A program made the translations under genes and the position numbers. Under the pieces are notes generated by a model, which was not told the origin of the DNA, ran no database searches, and saw only the letters and a program-made list of their open reading frames with translations. Below are positions 22,656 through 28,015 of a stretch of 28,015 bases of DNA, piece after piece (within the stretch, counting starts at the first letter, position 1; each line of letters opens with the position of its first letter). Origin of the DNA: Hyphochytrium catenoides (lineage: Eukaryota; Sar; Hyphochytriomycetes; Hyphochytriales; Hyphochytriaceae); contig FLMG01002487.1 in the NCBI GenBank assembly GCA_900088475.1, positions 1 through 28,015 on the forward strand. Direction: 5' to 3'.

Positions 22656-24587
22656 CTAAAGATCTTGTCCGTGCTGTGCCATTCTTTCCAGCACACCATC
22701 TAAGTGCTCCTTGGTTACTCTCCATGGGCTCGCAAAGACAATGCGAAAGAAGTTTGGATACTGCTCTAACGGTTGAAAGCCTATCATGGCGTCACCCGCT
22801 CGCAGCATTCTTGCCTTTAGCACCGGGGCTACCTTACCCAAAGCAGCCCACTGGTCTGGAGTCGCTTTAGACCTGTCAAAGGGCCGCATAGAGGGCGGAA
22901 CGTACCAGAAGCACACGTTAATGGAGCTTCGGGGATATGCTAGAACGAAGGTTCCATCCTTCTCTTCCCATTGCTTGACTCGATCCTCGAAGTGCTTGGC
23001 TAACTCGAATGAGAGATCCACCTGCTTGCCAATATAGTTGTCTCCATATGCTTTCCACATGCACCAGAGCTTGAAGACATCAGGCCTGCGGCCACACTGG
23101 ATGGTCTTATCTCCAATATCCCACTCTGCATAGCTCTTGTCTGGCTGGAATAAATAGCTTGCTCCAGACGCATTGCATGAGGCCAAAATGTTCAAATGGC
23201 GTGTGATAAATACACTACATTGCATGGGCGCACCCATCAACTGGTAAGGAAAGGAAAGAGCGATAACGTCAGCAATGACCCCAGAAGCGGAAACAAGAGG
23301 ATCAAGGCAGACGCTGAAGACTGACAAGACGATTGCACAAGTATGAATCAGATTGGGTTTGTCTATGCGGAACTCGAAAGAAGCACCTATACCCTTACCT
23401 TATGAGGATTCCAGGCAAAAGAATCAGCATTGTCGAGGCCTCTCACGAGGTGGCGGTGATTCGGAGAGTACAAGGAAGACCCTCCCCATGCCCCGTCCAC
23501 ATGGAACCAGAGCCCATGCTCCGCACACACTTCGCCTACAGCTTCCAGGTTGTCAAACGAGCCCAATACTGTTGTCCCAGCAGTAGCTCCCACAAAAAAA
23601 GGCCTTTTACCCTCGCGCTGCACCTGTACAAATATTTGTTAGTCACTCTTGGCTAATACACTTCATAAAAATACCACGGGAAGAGATACCTGCCCAATGA
23701 GACGCTGGAGCATCTCAACATCCATTTTGCCGTGTGCATCACTGGGAACCTTGATAAGGTTATCTGTACCTAGGCCAAGCACCATTGCCGCTTTATCGAA
23801 GGAATAATGCGCATGTTCCGATACAAAGGCCACTAGTGGAGGGCTGCCAAAAAGTCCGCGGGTACGTACTTCTGGATCAGCGCGGTAACGTGCTAGCTGC
23901 ATGCTGTACAGGTTCTGTAGGAAAACACGCGCTGCCGTTAGGGCTGCAGGGCGTCGAACGTACGTAAATAGGGCTAGAGCTCACCGATATGGAGCCACCA
24001 GGGACTAGAAGTCCGTCTGCTGCCTCGTCATAGCATCCACCTACGGTAGCTGCTACCTTGCGGATAATCTCCTTCTCCATCAAGGTAAATACTGGAGAGA
24101 CTTCGTAGGTGTGCACAGCAGTGTGTGCCGCGACAGTCAGCCACTCTGCGGCAATGCCCACTGTGTCTGCACGAGCATAAAGCTGGTTGAAGAAGAGGGG
24201 ATGTCCTGTGCGCACGGAGAGGTCAAGGGTACGCCCGCACGCCTCTAGAATACTCTCTAACTCTGCAGGGTGGTCGTTTTCAAGCAGGGATAACGACATC
24301 CCAGCCGTATCAAAAGCCTCATGTATCTGCCTCGGTGACATGAACTTTGTGACTGGCTGGGTAGCATCAGGGCTAGAGTTGACGTACTTGGCGAGCAGAT
24401 CAGAAACCCTGCGCAGAAATGTTTCCATGTGCTCTTCAGTAGGCCTGCTACAGGGTACCTGCCCATTGTGGCCATTTTGCATTCCGGTAGGGGCAGTTTG
24501 GCCATCCTTGTCAGGAGATGTTGGAGGCGAGACTACCGTCAGCCCTCGTAGGCTACCAGGGGCGATCGAAAGGTCCATGACTCTCAC
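22656..24587 (-). CDS. Group II PLP decarboxylase (glutamate / cysteine-sulfinate type)
   Basis: Four exons in coding order: 24587-23985, 23914-23690, 23623-23399 and 23240-22656; 1638 nt, 545 aa, all introns phase 0 (66-158 nt). It belongs to the animal-type GAD/CSAD/GADL1 family of amino-acid decarboxylases, which make GABA, hypotaurine or beta-alanine from Glu, cysteine sulfinate or Asp. Landmarks: HPLFFNQLYA, TYEVSPVFTLMEKEI, GLLVPGGSISN, SEHAHYS with the His that stacks on PLP (about 237), VGATAGTTVLGSFD, WFHVDGAWGG and SFAWNPHK, whose Lys (about 351) binds PLP and is the last codon of exon 3. Then LMGAPMQCS, DKTIQCGRRPDVFKLWCMW and FFRIVFASP. The first 55 residues are a variable tail without a clear targeting peptide. 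The specific substrate cannot be read from these motifs. Start at 24587 is the first ATG of a frame that remains open to the first conserved blocks. Confidence 0.94.
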
Positions 24588-25467
24588 TGATCAAAGAAGG
24601 TTGCCCGGCCTCGCTTCGAAAAACACCGTTTGCTGGTCCACGCCTGGCGAAAGATTTAATATTGAAGACGTGATCTCCTGACCCGTAGCTCAACAGCATC
24701 GACTCCTATGCAGTCCATTTGTGGCTGCACTTACTATCAGGAATGCACCTGTTCCTGTGAGAATGCTCATCGAGGCCAGACGCGAGAGGAAGAGACAAGG
24801 TGGGTAAGCAACAGTCTTCTGCTTAAGTCGAGGGTGAAGGCAGACAGGGCGATGAAGACGAGCAGACAACAAGAGGAGGCCGCAACACCTTGCCATCACA
24901 TCCCACATCGCCATACATTTGACTCCATACATTGTTCCAATCTGGGGCTCGTCAAAGCCTCTTCTCCGCCATAAATAACATTCTTCCGCGTCACCCTCCA
25001 GCACCACAGGGAAGAGGAGGAAGGGGAGCGGGCGGACATGTATGAAAAACACACAAACTGCGCTCCCAGGATATTCGCGCTCACATTCATTATAGAGATA
25101 TTTAGCAAACTCTCTTAATATGTATATGGGTCTAGGCATTATCCACCTTCTGCTCACACTAACTCTCCTAGGAATAGCGTATTATGGGGAGTAAGAAGAC
25201 TAACAAACACTCACAAGAGCAGAGTGGTGGCTTGCTCTGCTCTAGACGTACTTGTACTTGTACTTGGTGACCGACAGACAGACAAAAAGACGAGAAGGTC
25301 AATCACGGTTGAAATTTGTACTCGTAGTTCTACATCTTGTACCACAAGTCTAGAGTTCTTCTAAGGCCTTAGTTCTACATCAAATGAGAGAAAATGGGAA
25401 CATAATAACTGTGGTAACATCAAATGAGAAGGCCTCATTATATTATCTATAATCTAAGGAGAAGTAA

Positions 25468-25502
25468 AAGAAGAAGAAGAAGAAGAAGAAGAAGAAGAAG
25501 AG
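25468..25502 (+). repeat. AAG/GAA trinucleotide microsatellite
   Basis: About eleven uninterrupted AAG units on the plus strand, followed to about 25545 by an imperfect, G- and A-only continuation (ggaagg, gaagga, ggagga). The pure homopurine strand is the sort able to form triplex DNA. Confidence 0.9.
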
Positions 25503-25695
25503 GGGGAAGGAGGAATAGAAGAAGGAGAAGAAGGAGGAGAAGACGAATTTTATCCAAGTAATCAAAAGAAGCTTGCTAAGCTTAGTCTCTCCGCTTTTAT
25601 AAACTTAGCGTTAGATTATGCAGCTCAAAGGCATTAGCTACTACAATAAAGTACTACTTTTGTTGACCACTTCTTCAAGTAGTACTACTCCGTAG

Positions 25696-25805
25696 GAGGA
25701 GGAGGAGAAAAAGAAGGAGGAGGAGAAAAAGGAGGAGTAAAAAGAAGAGGAGGAGGAAGAAGAAAGAACAGCAGCAGCAGAAGAAGAGAAGGAAGAAGAG
25801 ACAAC
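25696..25805 (+). repeat. Second purine-rich GA/GGA tract
   Basis: About 110 bp composed almost only of A and G (gga, gaa and aaa triplets in varying order), with a short interrupting CAGCAGCAG stretch near 25770. It lies 150 bp after the AAG microsatellite. Reading it as protein gives only low-complexity Ser/Phe or Glu/Lys, so it is treated as simple repeat. Confidence 0.8.
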
Positions 25806-26453
25806 AACAAGAGCTTCAAAGCCTTGGTTTCTTCTCTTCAGCTCTATCTTCTTCATACTCCTGATCACAAACGCTGGCCTGTTGACTATTTTCTCGGATG
25901 ATGGCCCTTTAATATCGAGCCATGGTCCAGTCATCATCAGAAGCTTCCCGCTATATCAGTGCTATGCTCACTGCGGAGTGCTCCCTGATGGCTGCAGTGA
26001 GAACAGATATTGCGCCTGCGAACATTCTCGCTTTCCTTTTTGTCTTGAGAATTGCACTGGTGATCCTTCTCTACGGCGGCCGCTTATAAAGAGATGACAG
26101 AGTCAAAATAGCGAGTTAAGACAAGCGTCACATCCTTAAGGTAGTATAAGCTGCCGCCTAGCTCTGATGTTTAAAAGCCCTCAGCAGCTTGAAGCTTCTG
26201 CCTCCCTCACTCACTGGCAAGATGGACGAAGTCGCTAACGAGTATACATTTTAACAATGACAAATGGGCTACGTTTCCAATGAACCCTGGTGAGCTTCTA
26301 CCTACCGTTTCCTTCTTCCTTCCATAGGCCTGGTAGTGTATGGACGAGAGAGAAAGAGGGCGTGCTTCTCGTCATTGCTGCTGAACTTAACCGGTCCCAT
26401 TAGCATTGTGTAGAAGAAACATCAGCTTTGGCCATCTCAACGAGCAGCAGTAG

Positions 26454-26740
26454 CTAGTAGTAAGGCCCTTTATAGGTGCTAAAACTGCGGGAGAGCAGCG
26501 GCAAATCAATAGACTGACTTTGTGTGATGGCAAGGTATTTCCTCCCTCTTCTTTGGTAGATTAGGGAGACTATGGCGTCCACATTGATACTGCAATGTTC
26601 ATAACGAAGCCTAGGATCAAATGACGTACCACTAATAGACATCAGAAACAGATAAATTCAATGAAGATCAACAGAAAGCAGTAGCAGGTTGGATCTACTC
26701 ACCTGTTGACCACATTGCCATCGTCGTCCCTCTCCTCCAT
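26454..26740 (-). CDS. Putative two-exon fragment of an unidentified gene
   Basis: Minus-strand 26740-26703 starts with ATG and reads MEERDDDGNVVN. It ends at a good donor (gtgagt) and joins in phase, over a 71-nt intron, to 26631, where SGTSFDPRLRYEHC begins and stays open to a stop at 26454. The acidic first exon and clean splice sites look gene-like, but I recognise no family. The true structure may include upstream exons, for example a candidate at 27300-27216 (MAGPKPNGG, donor gtaggt) and another at about 27553-27504 (ITGAYSLVMSTETGYR), whose phases do not link simply to this fragment. Confidence 0.22.
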
Positions 26741-28015
26741 ACGCTTACGTCAGTCAACTGATGACCCCATGCCCCAAGCCAGTCCCGATAACTCAGCGGC
26801 TTGATGATTGGCAGTAGGAAGTAGGACGGAAGAACCCTGTGCTAGTTGAAGACTGGGGGAAAAGAAAGGAAAGGAAAGCGAAAAGAAGAGTTACGCAACC
26901 ATGAAGACTCATTGGCTGGCGATAACAATAACAGATTGTGCACGCAAGCAGTACGCCACAACAGTTGCCCCCCAGAAGGAATGTTGGGACCGCCTTGAGC
27001 TCTTTCTCTCCCCCCAGCTATTCAGGCCGGTCACTTATTGGCAGAGCGTAGGAAGGAGAATTGTCGAAGTTATTAGGCAGGTCCTCCCACCCAGCCATCA
27101 ACAACGGCAACGAGCGTGTGACATGTTGTTTATTCTACCTTAGTTCTCTTACACACTTTGCTGAGCTGTAAGCCGTCTCCCTAATTAAAGGCATCTGATT
27201 GCGTGAACTACCTACCACGCAGGCCGCTTTTGTTCGTTGTTCTTCCTCTTGCCGATCCTTCTGTCACTGTCGCACCTCCATTTGGCTTGGGACCTGCCAT
27301 TAAATGTGGAGCGGGTTCTGCTGCTGGGCAACAATGAGTGTGAGTAGAGATCACCAGTACAAAAAAAAACCTTCATTTCAAGGAACACTTTCCTTCCCTT
27401 TTATAACAAAAGAAGACGCCACGACTCTCTGACCAGGGTGTAGATTGAATTCTCCTGAGCAGTTAAAGTACAGCGGAGAAGAAGTGGTGACAAGCAAACA
27501 TACCTGTACCCGGTTTCTGTGCTCATGACCAGGCTATAAGCTCCTGTGATTGCCTGTAGTGACAAAATGGTAAAGGACTCGCCAAGACCAGCAGAATGGC
27601 CAACAAAATGAATATGCTACTTGTAGCCTCTTTCTCTTTCTCCGTCCACTATCTGTATCTGACGTTCTGATCTTTTGGACAGTTCCAGATAACCTCCTGT
27701 CATTCACAGGGAGTATCAGGTAGACCTAGGCACACAAAGGAGTTGGAAGAGAAACCTATATTATTCCGGTCACAAAAGCAGAGGACAGCAGGAAGAAGAG
27801 ACTCCCACCAACCCCCTTAGAACTATGCTTGATACATGCACTTATTAGTGCTGCATTATTCTACATTCTACATTCTACTCGGAGTCAATGTTATCGCTTC
27901 TTTTCCAAGCGACAGCAGGCACTTTTTTTTCATCTAAAGTACTACCTCGGAAGCTGTAAAGACGAGTGTAGGCAGCCCCTTTATGTCTAGGGTATTCAAC
28001 GCAAATGTTATACGT
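26741..28015. other. Right-end region with unlinked candidate exons
   Basis: There is no complete gene. Minus-strand pieces with plausible splice borders occur at 27300-27216 and around 27553-27504, and may belong to a gene continuing beyond the window. The plus frame at 26901-27143 has no recognisable domain. Near 27861-27880 there is a small direct repeat of the decamer-like unit attctacatt. No RNA gene was found. Confidence 0.35.

Larger units (their letters stand above)
24588..26453. other. Gene-poor region upstream of the decarboxylase
   Basis: I see no recognisable gene. The longest frame (24690-25157, minus, 155 codons) has two hydrophobic stretches and many Cys and Arg, matches no family I know and may be chance or a small lineage-specific gene. 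A plus frame at 25882-26097 is short and Cys-rich without homology I can name. The middle is occupied by purine-rich simple repeats (listed separately). Confidence 0.45.

Noticed and set aside
24690-25157. 155-codon minus-strand frame upstream of the decarboxylase
   Set aside because: Cys/Arg-rich without recognisable domain, and overlapped by a similar-length frame on the other strand; too weak for a gene call.
25641-25937. Minus-strand frame with long Ser and Phe runs
   Set aside because: It is a translation of the GA/GGA purine repeat, not a protein signal.

Overview
The window is nuclear eukaryotic DNA. Nearly every recognisable protein is split by short GT-AG introns, mostly 45-100 nt with a few up to about 220 nt. 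Genes are closely packed on both strands. Intron size, density and content suggest a unicellular alga or other protist, perhaps a stramenopile-type lineage, but nothing here fixes the species. Gene models were built by hand by joining exons whose splice phases agree and whose translation follows a known family.

Layout, left to right. (1) 1-2062: no gene recognised. (2) 2063-3243 (+): leucine-rich repeat protein, 4 exons. (3) 3330-7816 (-): large gene of about 19 exons with two helical, EF-hand-like modules and a C-terminal PH domain; it converges on the LRR gene with 86 bp between them. (4) 7817-8737: shared 5' region with a long CT-rich tract. (5) 8738-10985 (+): M18 aspartyl aminopeptidase, 9 exons, 456 aa. 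(6) 11227-17246 (-): one 25-exon reading frame of 1072 aa encoding TBC, PDZ, GRAM and an active-type myotubularin phosphatase. (7) 18084-20225 (-): kaptin (KICSTOR subunit), 11 exons, 432 aa. (8) 20836-22514 (+): ACC-synthase-like class I aminotransferase, 5 exons, 464 aa. (9) 22656-24587 (-): group II PLP decarboxylase of the glutamate/cysteine-sulfinate type, 4 exons, 545 aa. (10) 24588-28015: gene-poor, with an AAG microsatellite, a second purine tract and a few unassigned candidate exons.

The most notable item is the TBC-PDZ-GRAM-myotubularin protein. It would put a Rab-GAP-like fold, a scaffold domain, a lipid-binding domain and a 3-phosphoinositide phosphatase in one chain. The TBC part appears to lack both catalytic fingers, which suggests a Rab-binding or targeting role. 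The next gene upstream on the same strand is kaptin, part of the lysosomal mTORC1 regulator KICSTOR, so two adjacent genes point to endolysosomal signalling. Two PLP enzymes of amino-acid metabolism face each other at the right. There is no sign of bacterial genes, CRISPR, phage or an intact transposon.
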